This document shows positions 17,182 to 26,329 of a stretch of 64,000 nt of DNA, in pieces. A program made the position numbers and the translations under genes. Source of the DNA: Albitalea sp966211955. GTDB lineage: Bacteria > Pseudomonadota > Gammaproteobacteria > Burkholderiales > Burkholderiaceae_C. Within the stretch, counting starts at the first letter, position 1, and the number at the start of each line of letters is the position of its first letter. Under the pieces are notes generated by a model. That model was given only the letters and a program-made list of their open reading frames with translations, was not told the origin of the DNA and searched no databases. The stretch lies in contig CBIHOF010000016.1 in assembly GCA_966211955.1 (NCBI GenBank), forward strand, positions 70,614 to 134,613, written 5' to 3'.

Positions 17182-18570
17182 ATGGACGCACAAGTCCAAC
17201 TCGTGTTCTTTGGCGAAGTGCTGGAGGGGTTCCATCTCGATGACGTGAAGCGCCGCGTGGGCCAGCTGCTCAAGCTGGACGAGGCGCGCGTCGCGCAGAT
17301 GTTCTCGGGCGTCCGCACGGTGCTCAAGCGCGCCGTCGCGCAGGACGACGCGCAGCGCTATGCGAGCGTGCTGGCGAAGGCCGGCGCGCGCATCCACATC
17401 GAGCCGAATGGCGCGAAGCCCGCCACACCGGCGCCGGTGGCCAAGCCTGCCGGTGCCGCCTCGGGGCTCGGCTTTCCGACGATCTCGGCCGAGCCGCTCG
17501 CAGCGCCTGCGCCTGCGAGCCCCAGGCCGCAGCCGGCAGTACCGGCGGCCACGCCGAAGCCGACGGCGCTCAGGACGCTGGAGCTCGAACCCATCGCGGC
17601 ACCAGCGGCTCCGGCTGCGCCGACCGACGACGAGATCACCTGTCCCACCTGCGGCGACCGCCAGTCCAAGCGCATCCTGTGCCGCAAGTGCGCCACCGAC
17701 ATGCCCATGGGCATTGCAGCCCGGGTCGCCGCCGAACAAGAAGCGCGCCAGGCGAAGAACGACGAATACCTCGCGCGGCGTGCGGCGCAAGCGGGGCGTG
17801 CCTCGTCGCCGCGCGTGAGCTCGCCGGGCACCTTCGGCTTCAGCATGGCAGGTCGCATGGGCCGCATGAAGTACGCCATCTCGCACGTGTGGATGCTCAC
17901 CGTCCTCTACCTGCTCGTGGTGCTCGTGCTGGCGCGGCCCGATTCCATCGGCCGGGTGCTGTTCGCGGGGCTGGGCATTCTGCTCGTCACCTACATGTCG
18001 GCGCGCTTGAGCGTGCTGCGCTGCCACGACTGCGACAAGACCGGCTGGTGGGCCATGCTCACCTTCGTGCCTTCGGTGAACGCCATCTTCGGACTGGTGC
18101 TGAGCTTCGCGCCGGGCACCAATGGCGACAACGAATATGGCGAACAGCCGGAGCCGAGTTCGTGGCGCTACATGATCGTCGCCGGCCTGTGCCTCATCCT
18201 CGCGTTTGCACTCACGATCAAGAGCACCTTCCGCGCCGCCGAACGCCACAAGGTGACGACCGAAGAAGACGACACGGTGCACTTCGATGGCAGCGGCAGC
18301 GGCCAATCCGTCGGACGCTCGACGGGCGGGGCCAACATCCAGTCGCAAGCAGCTCGCGACGCCTACGAAGGCGCCTATGCCGGTGCCAGCTCGCACAAGG
18401 CCTTCGCGATGTCCTCGCGCGGGGCCTGGGGCATGGCCAGCAACGCCGCGTCGCCGCGTGAAGCGATGCAGGCCGCGATCTCGGATTGCGAGGTGAAGCG
18501 CGAGTCGTACTCGCCGCATTGCGTGGCGATCGACGTCGACGGGAGCTCGATGCTGCCGCGCGGCCGCTGA
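17182..18570 (+). CDS. Multidomain membrane protein: zinc ribbon, DUF805 and DUF4189-like tail
   Basis: A 462-residue protein of unknown role. Residues 1-75 form a small helical domain also seen in other DUF805 proteins (FFGEVLEGFHLDDVKRR). An Ala/Pro linker follows, then a zinc ribbon CPTC...CRKC near 154-175. The DUF805 membrane domain (FSMAGRMGRMKYAISHVW) with about three or four helices lies at 220-350. The C-terminal 60 residues look DUF4189-like, with conserved Cys (SDCEVKRESYSPHCVAIDVDG) and a Trp-Gly core. The zinc ribbon implies that the N-terminal part is cytosolic, and the disulphide-like tail suggests it is exported. It converges on the SNF2 gene. Confidence 0.7.
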   Translation: MDAQVQLVFFGEVLEGFHLDDVKRRVGQLLKLDEARVAQMFSGVRTVLKRAVAQDDAQRYASVLAKAGARIHIEPNGAKPATPAPVAKPAGAASGLGFPTISAEPLAAPAPASPRPQPAVPAATPKPTALRTLELEPIAAPAAPAAPTDDEITCPTCGDRQSKRILCRKCATDMPMGIAARVAAEQEARQAKNDEYLARRAAQAGRASSPRVSSPGTFGFSMAGRMGRMKYAISHVWMLTVLYLLVVLVLARPDSIGRVLFAGLGILLVTYMSARLSVLRCHDCDKTGWWAMLTFVPSVNAIFGLVLSFAPGTNGDNEYGEQPEPSSWRYMIVAGLCLILAFALTIKSTFRAAERHKVTTEEDDTVHFDGSGSGQSVGRSTGGANIQSQAARDAYEGAYAGASSHKAFAMSSRGAWGMASNAASPREAMQAAISDCEVKRESYSPHCVAIDVDGSSMLPRGR

Positions 18571-18619
18571 CGCGCGAGACGGGTTGTCACGAGGCGCTGT
18601 CGGCGCCGCCCGCCGCCGT

Positions 18620-21124
18620 TCACTCGAGCGGCGCGAGCAGCCCGTCCAGGTCCTCGGCGTTGAACTTCTCGAAGCCCGTGTCGTGCCCGAGCACGCCCTC
18701 GGCCAGCGCCGACTTGCGCTCCTGCAGCGCCAGCATGCGTTCCTCGATGCTGCCTTCGACCACCAGCTTGTAGACGAAGACCGGCCGGTCCTGCCCGATG
18801 CGGTGCGTGCGGTCGGTGGCTTGCTGCTCGACGGCCGGGTTCCACCATGGGTCGAGGTGGATGACGGTATCGGCCGCGGTGAGGTTCAGCCCCACGCCGC
18901 CCGCCTTGAGACTCAGCAGAAGGATGGGCGTCGTCTTCTCCTGGAACTGCCGCACCACCTCACCGCGCATGCTCACGGCGGTGTCGCCGGTGAGCACGAG
19001 GTACGGCAAGCCCAGCGCATCGAGCTCGGCCTGCACCAGGGCCAGCATCTCGGTGAACTGCGAGAAGACGAGCACGCGGTGCCCTTCATCGACGAGCTCG
19101 GGCAGCATGTCGCGCAGCAGTTCCATCTTCGCGCTGCCGATGTCCCCGGCCTTGTCCGGGCGCTTGACCAGGCGCGGGTCGCAGCACACCTGCCGCAGCT
19201 TGAGCAACGCATCGAGGATCGCGATCTGCGAGCCTGCGAAGCTCTGGCGCTGCAGCACGCGCCGCACCTGCTCGTCGGCCGCCAGTCGCACGCTCTCGTA
19301 GAGGTCGCGCTGCGCGCCGTCGAGCACCACGCGCCGGATGATCTCCGTCTTCGGCGGCAGCTCGGTCGCCACGTCCTGCTTGCGCCGGCGCAGGATGAAG
19401 GGCCTCACCCGCTGCGACAGCAACTGCGCTCGCAGCGTCTCGCCGTTCTCCTCGATGGGCTTGCGCCAGTGGCGAACGAAGCTGCGCGAATCGCCGAGGA
19501 AGCCGGGCATCAGGAAATCGAAGTGCGCCCACAGCTCGCCGAGGTGGTTCTCAAGCGGCGTGCCCGTCACGCACAGCCGGTGGCGTGATTGCAGGCGGCG
19601 CAAGGCACCGGCGGCACGGCTGCCGGCGTTCTTCACCATCTGCGCTTCGTCGAGGATGACGATGTGCCAGCCCTGCTTGCCGAGCGCATCGATGTCGCGC
19701 CACAGCAGCGGGTAGGTGGTGAACACCACGTCGTGCTCGGCGATGCGCTCGAACTCGCGCTTGCGGCGCGCGCCTTGCAGCGTCAGCACGCGCAGCGACG
19801 GGGCGATGCGCGCTGCCTCCGACTGCCAGTTGGCGATGAGCGAGGTGGGCAGCACCACGAGCGCGGGCAGGTCGAGTCGGCCCGCCTGCTTTTCCACCAG
19901 CAAGTGCGCGAGCACCTGCGCCGTCTTGCCCAGGCCCATGTCGTCGGCGAGGATGCCCGCGAGGTGGTGCTCGCGCAGGTACTGCAGCCAGGCAAGGCCG
20001 TGCTCCTGGTAGTGCCGCAGCTGCAGGCCGAGCCCGGCAGGCGTGTCGATGGGCGGCGGCGTGCCTGCAGACCGCAGCCGTTGCGCGAGCGAGACCAGCC
20101 CCGCCTCGCCTTGCAACTGCCATGCGCCATGCGTGCCGGCGCGGGCAGCTTGCGTGTCTGCGAGCCCCAGCCGCAAGGCCTCGATGCGATGAGCCTCCCA
20201 GGTCGACAGCTGCAGCGGGCCCGCGGGCAGCTTCGGGTCGGTGAGCAGGTCCACCATCGCGCCGACGATGGCCTTGATCGGCTTGGCGCGCGCCTCGATG
20301 CGCCGGCCGCCGGGGGCGCGCAGGTGGATCAGCTCTTCGTTGTCGATGAGTGCGATCTCGTGGGCCTTGAGCCAGCGGCCGTCGCGCTTGATGAGATCCG
20401 CCAGCAGCGGCGTGAGGTCGAGCGTCTCGCCTTCGACCTCGATGCCCATGCTGAGCAGCCACGAGCCTTCACGCGGACCAGGCCGCATCGCGCCAAGTTC
20501 GTGCGGCTTGCGGCCCAGCGGCTGCGTCAGTTCGCGGCCCGTCTCTTCGCCGGTCGCCGGGTCGATGACGATGCGCCAGGCGTCCACCGGCACGCTCAGG
20601 TGCGCGAAGCCGGGCTGCACGACGATGGCCCAGCCCTGCGCCTGCAGCCTGGGCACGACCACCGCCCAGAAGTCGCCGAAGTGCGATTCCTCCGGCAGCG
20701 ACCAGAGCTGGCCATGGCCTTCGGCGGCTTGCGCGCTTCGCCACTGCAGCGCCTCCATGGGCAAGGGCCTCAGGCCGCTGGCAAAGAGCGCGTCGCGCGC
20801 ATCTGCTTCGGCAGCGAGGTCGCGGTGGATGGTCGTGTTCTCGCCCCAGGCGCCATGCAGCACCTCGGTGGGCTTGGGCCGGGTGTTCAGCACGCGGGTC
20901 GGAGCGGGCGTGTCCCAGTGCGTGCCGCGGGCGTCATAGGTCCAGTCGACGCGCGCGACGGTGACCTGCGTGCTGCGCGGGCCAAAGCCTTGCATGGCCC
21001 GCAGCCCAAGCACACCATCGCCGCGGGTGAGGGTCTGGAGGACGAGTCGGGCACGAAAGGGGGTGGGCTGGCCAGCGCGGCGATCGGGTTCTCGCTCGGG
21101 CGTGGCGTCGGAAGGCAAGGGCAT
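18620..21124 (-). CDS. SNF2-family DNA-dependent ATPase/helicase
   Basis: An 834-residue Swi2/Snf2-type translocase. The N-terminal 350 residues are the variable bacterial region. Motor lobe 1 has Walker A DDMGLGKTAQ near residue 397 and the DEAQ box near 490. Lobe 2 ends with RTHRIGQDRPV near 771, a classic SNF2 motif VI. ATG 21124 is chosen over 21190 because the region between holds a LexA box and GAGGAC precedes 21124. It diverges from the nuclease-helicase gene across that box, so both are probably DNA-damage inducible. The specific DNA substrate is unknown. Confidence 0.9.
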   Translation of the reverse strand: MPLPSDATPEREPDRRAGQPTPFRARLVLQTLTRGDGVLGLRAMQGFGPRSTQVTVARVDWTYDARGTHWDTPAPTRVLNTRPKPTEVLHGAWGENTTIHRDLAAEADARDALFASGLRPLPMEALQWRSAQAAEGHGQLWSLPEESHFGDFWAVVVPRLQAQGWAIVVQPGFAHLSVPVDAWRIVIDPATGEETGRELTQPLGRKPHELGAMRPGPREGSWLLSMGIEVEGETLDLTPLLADLIKRDGRWLKAHEIALIDNEELIHLRAPGGRRIEARAKPIKAIVGAMVDLLTDPKLPAGPLQLSTWEAHRIEALRLGLADTQAARAGTHGAWQLQGEAGLVSLAQRLRSAGTPPPIDTPAGLGLQLRHYQEHGLAWLQYLREHHLAGILADDMGLGKTAQVLAHLLVEKQAGRLDLPALVVLPTSLIANWQSEAARIAPSLRVLTLQGARRKREFERIAEHDVVFTTYPLLWRDIDALGKQGWHIVILDEAQMVKNAGSRAAGALRRLQSRHRLCVTGTPLENHLGELWAHFDFLMPGFLGDSRSFVRHWRKPIEENGETLRAQLLSQRVRPFILRRRKQDVATELPPKTEIIRRVVLDGAQRDLYESVRLAADEQVRRVLQRQSFAGSQIAILDALLKLRQVCCDPRLVKRPDKAGDIGSAKMELLRDMLPELVDEGHRVLVFSQFTEMLALVQAELDALGLPYLVLTGDTAVSMRGEVVRQFQEKTTPILLLSLKAGGVGLNLTAADTVIHLDPWWNPAVEQQATDRTHRIGQDRPVFVYKLVVEGSIEERMLALQERKSALAEGVLGHDTGFEKFNAEDLDGLLAPLE

Positions 21125-21158
21125 CGGCCCGATTGTCCTCGTACATCCTGATGGATCA

Positions 21159-21174
21159 CTGGACATCCATCCAG
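21159..21174. promoter_or_regulatory. LexA (SOS) box between two divergent helicase genes
   Basis: ACTGGACATCCATCCAGTA matches the CTG-N10-CAG consensus for betaproteobacterial and gammaproteobacterial LexA, with extra flanking symmetry (A...T). It lies 15 bases before the plus-strand ATG at 21189 and 35 before the minus-strand ATG at 21124, so one operator can serve both genes. Confidence 0.8.
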
Positions 21175-21188
21175 TAACATCGCCCGCC

Positions 21189-23453
21189 ATGGAAAGCAGT
21201 CCCGCCTACACCGTCGCCGTGCGCGCCTTGTGCGAATTCACGGCCAAGCAGGGCGATCTGGATCTGCGTTTCACGCCGGCGCCATCGTCGCAGGAAGGCG
21301 TGGCGGGGCATCAGACGGTGGCGTCGCGGCGCGGTGCCGGCTACCGCAGCGAGGTGAGTCTCACCGGGCGTCACAAGCATCTGGCGGTGCGCGGTCGAGC
21401 CGATGGCTTCGATGCAGACCGCGGGCGCATCGAGGAGGTGAAGACCCACAAGGGCGACCTCGGCCGCATGCCCGCCAACCACCGCGACCTGCATTGGGCG
21501 CAGGCCAAGGTCTACGGATGGTTGCTGTGCCAACAGTTCGGCCTGCACGAGATCACCGTCGCGCTCGTGTACTTCGAGATCGGCACGCAGCGCGAGACGG
21601 TGCTCACGCAGCCATGCAGCGCGGACGAACTGCGGGAGTTCTTCGAGCAGCTGTGCGAGCGCTTCATTGATTGGGCCGACCGCGAGGTGGCGCATCGCTC
21701 TCGGCGTGATGCGTCGCTTGCCGCGCTGCGCTTTCCCCACCCGCAATTCCGCACCGGCCAGCGCGAACTTGCCGAGTCCGCCTTCAAGGCGGTGCGGCTC
21801 GGACGCTGCCTGATGGCACAGGCACCGACGGGCATCGGCAAGACCATCGGCACCATCTTCCCGCTGCTCAAGGCCTGCCCGGTGCAGGAGCTGGACAAGG
21901 TCTTCTTCCTCACTGCCAAGAGCTCAGGCCGCGCGCTCGCGCTCGATGCCATCGGCACGCTTCGCAAGAGTGACCCGGCGATGCCCTTGCGCGTCATCGA
22001 GCTCTGCGCACGCGACAAAGTCTGCGAGCACCCCGACAAGGCATGCCACGGCGATTCATGCCCGCTGGCGCAAGGCTTCTACGATCGCCTGCCCGCTGCG
22101 CGTGACGCTGCCGTGCAGCACCCCACGCTCACGAAAGAGGCGCTGCGCGAGGTGGCCGCCGAGCACCGTGTCTGCCCCTACTACCTGAGCCAGGAAATGG
22201 CGCGCTGGAGCGACATGGTGGTGGGCGACTACAACTACTTCTTCGACACTGGCGGCCTGCTGCATGGCCTCACGCTTGCCAACCAGTGGCGCGTCGCCGC
22301 GCTGGTGGACGAAGCGCACAACCTGCTCGAACGGGCCCGCGCGATGTACAGCGCCGAGCTGTCGCAGGCCGACTTCCGCGGTGTGCGAGCCCAGGCGCCC
22401 GCCTCGCTGAAGAAGCCCCTGGACCGCCTGCACCGCGCCTGGAACGCCGTCGGCAAAGCGCAGACCGAGCCGTACCAGGTGCACGCCGAGGTGCCCCCCA
22501 CCTTCCTCGCCGCGCTGCAGGAGGCGACCTCGGCCGTCACCGACCTGCTTGCCGACGAGCCCGCCGCATTGACCTCGGATGCGATGCGCTTCTACTTCGA
22601 CGCCTTGCATTTCTCGCACCTGCTGGAAAGCTTCGGCTCGCATTCGCTCTTCGACGTGAGCATCGTGCAAGGCACGCGCCGCAACGCCGTGCTGTGCGTT
22701 CGCAACGTCGTGCCCGCGCCCTTCCTCAAGCCGCGCTTCGAAGCTACCCGCGCGACCGTGCTCTTCTCCGCCACGCTCACGCCGCAGCATTTCTACGCCG
22801 ATACGCTGGGCCTGCCGGACGACACCGCCTGGATCGATGTCGAGGCGCCTTTCAGCGCCGAGCAGCTGGACGTGCGCGTGATTCGCGACATCTCGACCCG
22901 CTATCAGCACCGGCGCGAATCGGTCGCGCCCATCGCCGGCCTCATCGCCTCGCAGTACCGTGCGCGGCCGGGCAACTACCTCGCCTTCTTCAGCAGCTTC
23001 GAGTACCTCGACCAGGTGGCCTCGGCCTTTGAAGCGGCAAATGGGCAGATTCCGATGTGGTCGCAGTCACGCCGCATGACCGAGGCCGACCGCGACGCCT
23101 TCCTCGCGCGCTTTGAGTCGGGCGGGCAGGGCATCGGCTTCGCGGTGCTGGGCGGGGCATTCGCTGAAGGCATCGACCTGCCCGGTGACCTGCTCATCGG
23201 AGCGTTCATTGCCACGCTCGGCCTGCCGCAGTTCAACCGCGTGAACGAGGAAGTGCGCCGGCGCATGGACGAAACCTTCGGCGAAGGCTACGACTACACC
23301 TACCTCTTCCCCGGCATCCGCAAGGTCGTTCAGGCCGCGGGCCGCGTGATCCGCACCACCAGCGACCGCGGGAGCATCCACCTCATCGATGACCGCTTCG
23401 CGCGTTCGGAGGTGAAGCGTCTGCTGCCGGCGTGGTGGAGCGTGCGGTCGTGA
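21189..23453 (+). CDS. Cas4-like nuclease fused to XPD/DinG-type Fe-S helicase
   Basis: A 754-residue fusion. Residues about 30-160 look like a PD-(D/E)XK nuclease: GRADGFD near 69-75 and EEVKT near 82-86. The helicase follows, with Walker A APTGIGKT near 211 and the box VDEAHN near 373. Between them lie four Cys (CARDKVC, HPDKACHGDSC) near 272-294 plus VCPYYL near 328, matching the Fe-S cluster of XPD/DinG helicases. The last motifs are QAAGRVIRT and DDRF. The family is COG1199; the substrate is unknown. The LexA box 15 bases upstream predicts SOS induction together with the SNF2 gene. Confidence 0.88.
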   Translation: MESSPAYTVAVRALCEFTAKQGDLDLRFTPAPSSQEGVAGHQTVASRRGAGYRSEVSLTGRHKHLAVRGRADGFDADRGRIEEVKTHKGDLGRMPANHRDLHWAQAKVYGWLLCQQFGLHEITVALVYFEIGTQRETVLTQPCSADELREFFEQLCERFIDWADREVAHRSRRDASLAALRFPHPQFRTGQRELAESAFKAVRLGRCLMAQAPTGIGKTIGTIFPLLKACPVQELDKVFFLTAKSSGRALALDAIGTLRKSDPAMPLRVIELCARDKVCEHPDKACHGDSCPLAQGFYDRLPAARDAAVQHPTLTKEALREVAAEHRVCPYYLSQEMARWSDMVVGDYNYFFDTGGLLHGLTLANQWRVAALVDEAHNLLERARAMYSAELSQADFRGVRAQAPASLKKPLDRLHRAWNAVGKAQTEPYQVHAEVPPTFLAALQEATSAVTDLLADEPAALTSDAMRFYFDALHFSHLLESFGSHSLFDVSIVQGTRRNAVLCVRNVVPAPFLKPRFEATRATVLFSATLTPQHFYADTLGLPDDTAWIDVEAPFSAEQLDVRVIRDISTRYQHRRESVAPIAGLIASQYRARPGNYLAFFSSFEYLDQVASAFEAANGQIPMWSQSRRMTEADRDAFLARFESGGQGIGFAVLGGAFAEGIDLPGDLLIGAFIATLGLPQFNRVNEEVRRRMDETFGEGYDYTYLFPGIRKVVQAAGRVIRTTSDRGSIHLIDDRFARSEVKRLLPAWWSVRS

Positions 23454-23467
23454 GCATGTGCTGGCCT

Positions 23468-23902
23468 TCAGGCGCCAGGCTGCGTGTCGTGCGCCGTGTG
23501 CACTTGCCGCAGTGACTCGACATCGCGCACGTTCTTTTGCACCGCCACCGCAGCGAACAGGCTGAGCACGAAGGCCATTGCGTAGAAGCCTTTCTCGCTG
23601 TAGGCGAGGTTGGCATTCCACAAGCCCACGGCCAGCAGCCCGAGCGAGAGCAACAGCGACACCCAGCACAGCGAGAAGTAGATGGTCGTGACCGGAATGC
23701 CCTGCAGTCGGTCGCGCACAGACTTCTGCAGCGAGACCGCGGCGAAGAGCCCGTACATCAGGATGGTGAAGTAGTAGCCCTTTTCGTTGAGCTGCATCTG
23801 CGCGTTCCACAGCCCGACCAGGTAGGTCGCGGCGCCGACCAGCAGTGCCACCCAGGATGCGGCGATGAATGCGCCTGTCGGACGCTGAAGTTGTTGAGCC
23901 AT
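23468..23902 (-). CDS. YiaA/YiaB-type inner membrane protein
   Basis: A 144-residue membrane protein with four predicted helices arranged as two copies of the yiaAB two-helix domain. The repeats align as SWVALLVGAATYLVGLWNAQ and CWVSLLLSLGLLAVGLWNAN, each ending EKGYY/EKGFY and then LQKSVRD/VQKNVRD. The function of this family is unknown. It lies 14 bases from the convergent helicase stop and is probably expressed alone. Confidence 0.88.
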   Translation of the reverse strand: MAQQLQRPTGAFIAASWVALLVGAATYLVGLWNAQMQLNEKGYYFTILMYGLFAAVSLQKSVRDRLQGIPVTTIYFSLCWVSLLLSLGLLAVGLWNANLAYSEKGFYAMAFVLSLFAAVAVQKNVRDVESLRQVHTAHDTQPGA

Positions 23903-24009
23903 TGCTCCTCCCCATTGTTGGTGAGCGCAATGTAAGGCAAGCCCATGGGGCCGATGCGACGCTGGCGCGGCGCGAGCGTGGTGTTCGTCACCAGAAATGC
24001 GAAAAGCCG

Positions 24010-24936
24010 CTAGAAGATCGATCGCTCCGTGAAGGTCGTCAGCAGTTCCAAGGCCAGCGTGCCTGAATACGAATTGCCCGATTCAGCCAGCCGCGGCGAC
24101 CAGACGCAGATGCCGCATTCCCCCGGAATCACCGCGACGATCCCGCCGCCCACGCCGCTCTTGGCCGGCAGCCCGACCCGGAACGCGAAGTCGCCGGCGG
24201 CGTCGTAGGTGCCGCAGGTGAGCATCAGCGCGCTCAGGCGTTTGGACCGGCTGATGTCCAGCACCTCTTCGCCCGTCGCCGGGATGCGGCCGTGGTTGGC
24301 CAGGAAGCTCACCGCCCGCGCAAGCTCCACGCAATTCATCTCGATGGCGCAGTGCCGGCAGTAGGCGTCCAGCACCTGGTCCACCGGGTTGCGCAGGTTG
24401 CCGAAGCTCTTCATGAAGTGCGCCATCGCCGAGTTGCGGTCGCTGTGACGGCGCTCCGAGCGCTCGACGCGGCGGTTGTAGTGGATGGACGGCGTGCCCG
24501 ACAGCCGTTGCAGGAATTCAGCCAGTGCGTTCTCGGGCACCGCGAAGCGCGTGCACAGGATGTCGGTGACCACCAGCGCGCCGGCGTTGATGAACGGATT
24601 GCGCGGCCGGCCTTGCTCGTGCTCGAGCTGCACCAGCGAGTTGAAGGGTGTGCCCGATGGCTCCCGCCCCACGCGCGACCACAGTGCGTCGCCCTCGGCC
24701 TGCAATGCGAGCACCAGCGCGAAGAGCTTGGAGATGCTCTGGATGGAAAAACCGACGCGGGCGTCGCCAATGGTGTGGACCTCGCCCTTCACCGTCACGA
24801 TCGCCATGCCGAAGTGCTGCGGCGACACGCTCGCAAGCTCGGGGATGTAGTCGGCCACCTCGCCGCGATCGAGCGTCGGCTGGATGGCCGTGTGGATCTT
24901 TTCGAGGACGTCGCCGTAATCCATGAACTCAACCAT
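24010..24936 (-). CDS. glsA: Glutaminase
   Basis: A serine-dependent glutaminase (beta-lactamase-like fold) that hydrolyses glutamine to glutamate and ammonia. The 308-residue product has the nucleophile motif FSIQSISK with S-X-X-K near residues 63-70, NPFINAGALV, the YNRRVERSE region, and GLPAKSGVGGGI near the C-terminus. Length matches bacterial GlsA. The start may instead be ATG 24924 (MDYGDVLEK), four codons in. The gene diverges from the radical SAM gene with a LexA box between them. Given the box position, about 50 bases from this start, weak effects on glsA are possible. Confidence 0.95.
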   Translation of the reverse strand: MVEFMDYGDVLEKIHTAIQPTLDRGEVADYIPELASVSPQHFGMAIVTVKGEVHTIGDARVGFSIQSISKLFALVLALQAEGDALWSRVGREPSGTPFNSLVQLEHEQGRPRNPFINAGALVVTDILCTRFAVPENALAEFLQRLSGTPSIHYNRRVERSERRHSDRNSAMAHFMKSFGNLRNPVDQVLDAYCRHCAIEMNCVELARAVSFLANHGRIPATGEEVLDISRSKRLSALMLTCGTYDAAGDFAFRVGLPAKSGVGGGIVAVIPGECGICVWSPRLAESGNSYSGTLALELLTTFTERSIF

Positions 24937-24985
24937 TGCTGTCGGGCCGCCATTCTGCGGTGCCTTGGCCGCCGACGTAGTGATA

Positions 24986-25001
24986 CTGTATATTCATCCA
25001 G
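24986..25001. promoter_or_regulatory. LexA (SOS) box upstream of the radical SAM/UdgX genes
   Basis: TACTGTATATTCATCCAGTA (24984-25003) fits CTG-N10-CAG with palindromic flanks, very close to the E. coli consensus. It lies 28 bases before ATG 25029 and is placed to repress the radical SAM and UdgX genes. Confidence 0.88.
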
Positions 25002-25028
25002 TATCTTCACGGCAAGCGCAGTACCGCC

Positions 25029-26279
25029 ATGAACCTCCAACGCAAGCTCGCCATCCTCGCCGACGCCGCCAAGTACGACGCCTCGTGCGCCTCCAGCGGC
25101 ACCACCCGCCGTGATTCATCCGATGGCCGCGGGCTCGGCCCCACCGACGGCACGGGCATCTGCCACAGCCACACGCCCGACGGCCGATGCGTGTCGCTGC
25201 TCAAGGTGCTGCTCACCAACTTTTGCACCTACGACTGCCTCTACTGCGTGAACCGCGTGACGAGCAACGTGCCACGCGCGCGCTTCAGCATCGACGAGGT
25301 GGTGAACCTCACGCTCGACTTCTACCGCCGCAATTGCATCGAGGGGCTGTTCCTCTCGTCGGGCATCATCCGCAGCCCTGACTACACGATGGAGCAGGTC
25401 GTGGAGGTGGCTCGCGTGCTGCGTGAGGAGCACGACTTCCGCGGCTACATCCACCTCAAGACCATTCCGGATGCGAGCCCCGAGCTGCTCGCGCTTGCAG
25501 GCCGCTATGCGGATCGACTGAGCATCAACATCGAGCTGCCGACGGTGCAGGGCCTGGCAACGCTCGCGCCGCAGAAGGACGGCTCGGCGATCCGCCGTTC
25601 AATGGCGAGGCTGCGGATTCACATCGACGAGGCAAAGGAGGCGGCCAAGCCAGCGCCCATGGCCTGCGTGCCGGGCGCGTCACCCAAGCGCGCGAAGGCC
25701 GATCCCTTTGCGCCCGCCGGCCAGAGCACGCAGATGATCGTCGGCGCCGATGCCACCGACGACCGCACCATCCTTGGCACGAGCGCCACGCTCTATGGCG
25801 CCTACCGGCTGCGGCGCGTGTACTACTCCGCCTTCAGCCCCATCCCCGACGCCGCCCGCGCGCTGCCGCTGAAGGCCGCGCCGCTCGTGCGCGAGCATCG
25901 GCTCTACCAGGCCGACTGGCTGATGCGCTTCTACGGCTTCGAGCACGACGAGATCGTGCCCGGCGGCGACGGCATGCTGTCGCTTTCGGTGGACCCGAAG
26001 CTGGCGTGGGCGCTGGCGCACCCGGAGCGCTTCCCGGTGGACCTGAATGCCGCGCCGCGCGAGATGCTGTTGCGCGTTCCGGGCCTGGGCGTGAAGGCCG
26101 TCGATCGCATGCTCGCATCGCGCCGCGTGCGGCAATTGCGTCGTGGCGATCTGTCCAGCCTGCACGTGCCGCCGGCGAAGGTGCTGCCTTTCGTGGTGAT
26201 GGCCGACCATCGACCGGGCCGGCCCGCGGATGCCAGGGCCTTCGTGCCCGAGGCTGATCGCCAGGCCTCGTTGTTCTGA
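25029..26279 (+). CDS. Radical SAM protein linked to UdgX (putative DNA modification/repair)
   Basis: A 416-residue radical SAM enzyme of the family described as 'putative DNA modification/repair radical SAM protein', always found beside UdgX. The CX3CX2C motif CTYDCLYC is at residues 66-73 and binds the 4Fe-4S cluster. The C-terminus has a helix-hairpin-helix (LNAAPREMLLRVPGLG) near 338-353, a DNA-binding motif of the ComEA type, which supports a DNA substrate. The reaction is unknown. It is preceded by a LexA box and followed after 50 bases by the DUF4130-UdgX fusion, so SOS-controlled expression of both is expected. Confidence 0.9.
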   Translation: MNLQRKLAILADAAKYDASCASSGTTRRDSSDGRGLGPTDGTGICHSHTPDGRCVSLLKVLLTNFCTYDCLYCVNRVTSNVPRARFSIDEVVNLTLDFYRRNCIEGLFLSSGIIRSPDYTMEQVVEVARVLREEHDFRGYIHLKTIPDASPELLALAGRYADRLSINIELPTVQGLATLAPQKDGSAIRRSMARLRIHIDEAKEAAKPAPMACVPGASPKRAKADPFAPAGQSTQMIVGADATDDRTILGTSATLYGAYRLRRVYYSAFSPIPDAARALPLKAAPLVREHRLYQADWLMRFYGFEHDEIVPGGDGMLSLSVDPKLAWALAHPERFPVDLNAAPREMLLRVPGLGVKAVDRMLASRRVRQLRRGDLSSLHVPPAKVLPFVVMADHRPGRPADARAFVPEADRQASLF

Positions 26280-26329
26280 CGCGGCCGTCGTTCGGCGAGC
26301 ACTCATTCCATCGCAGGGCGCCGGAGCGT

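Noticed and set aside
21189..23453. A CRISPR-associated Cas4 or DinG of a type IV system
   Set aside because: No other cas gene or array is nearby, and the LexA box and helicase partner point to DNA repair instead.
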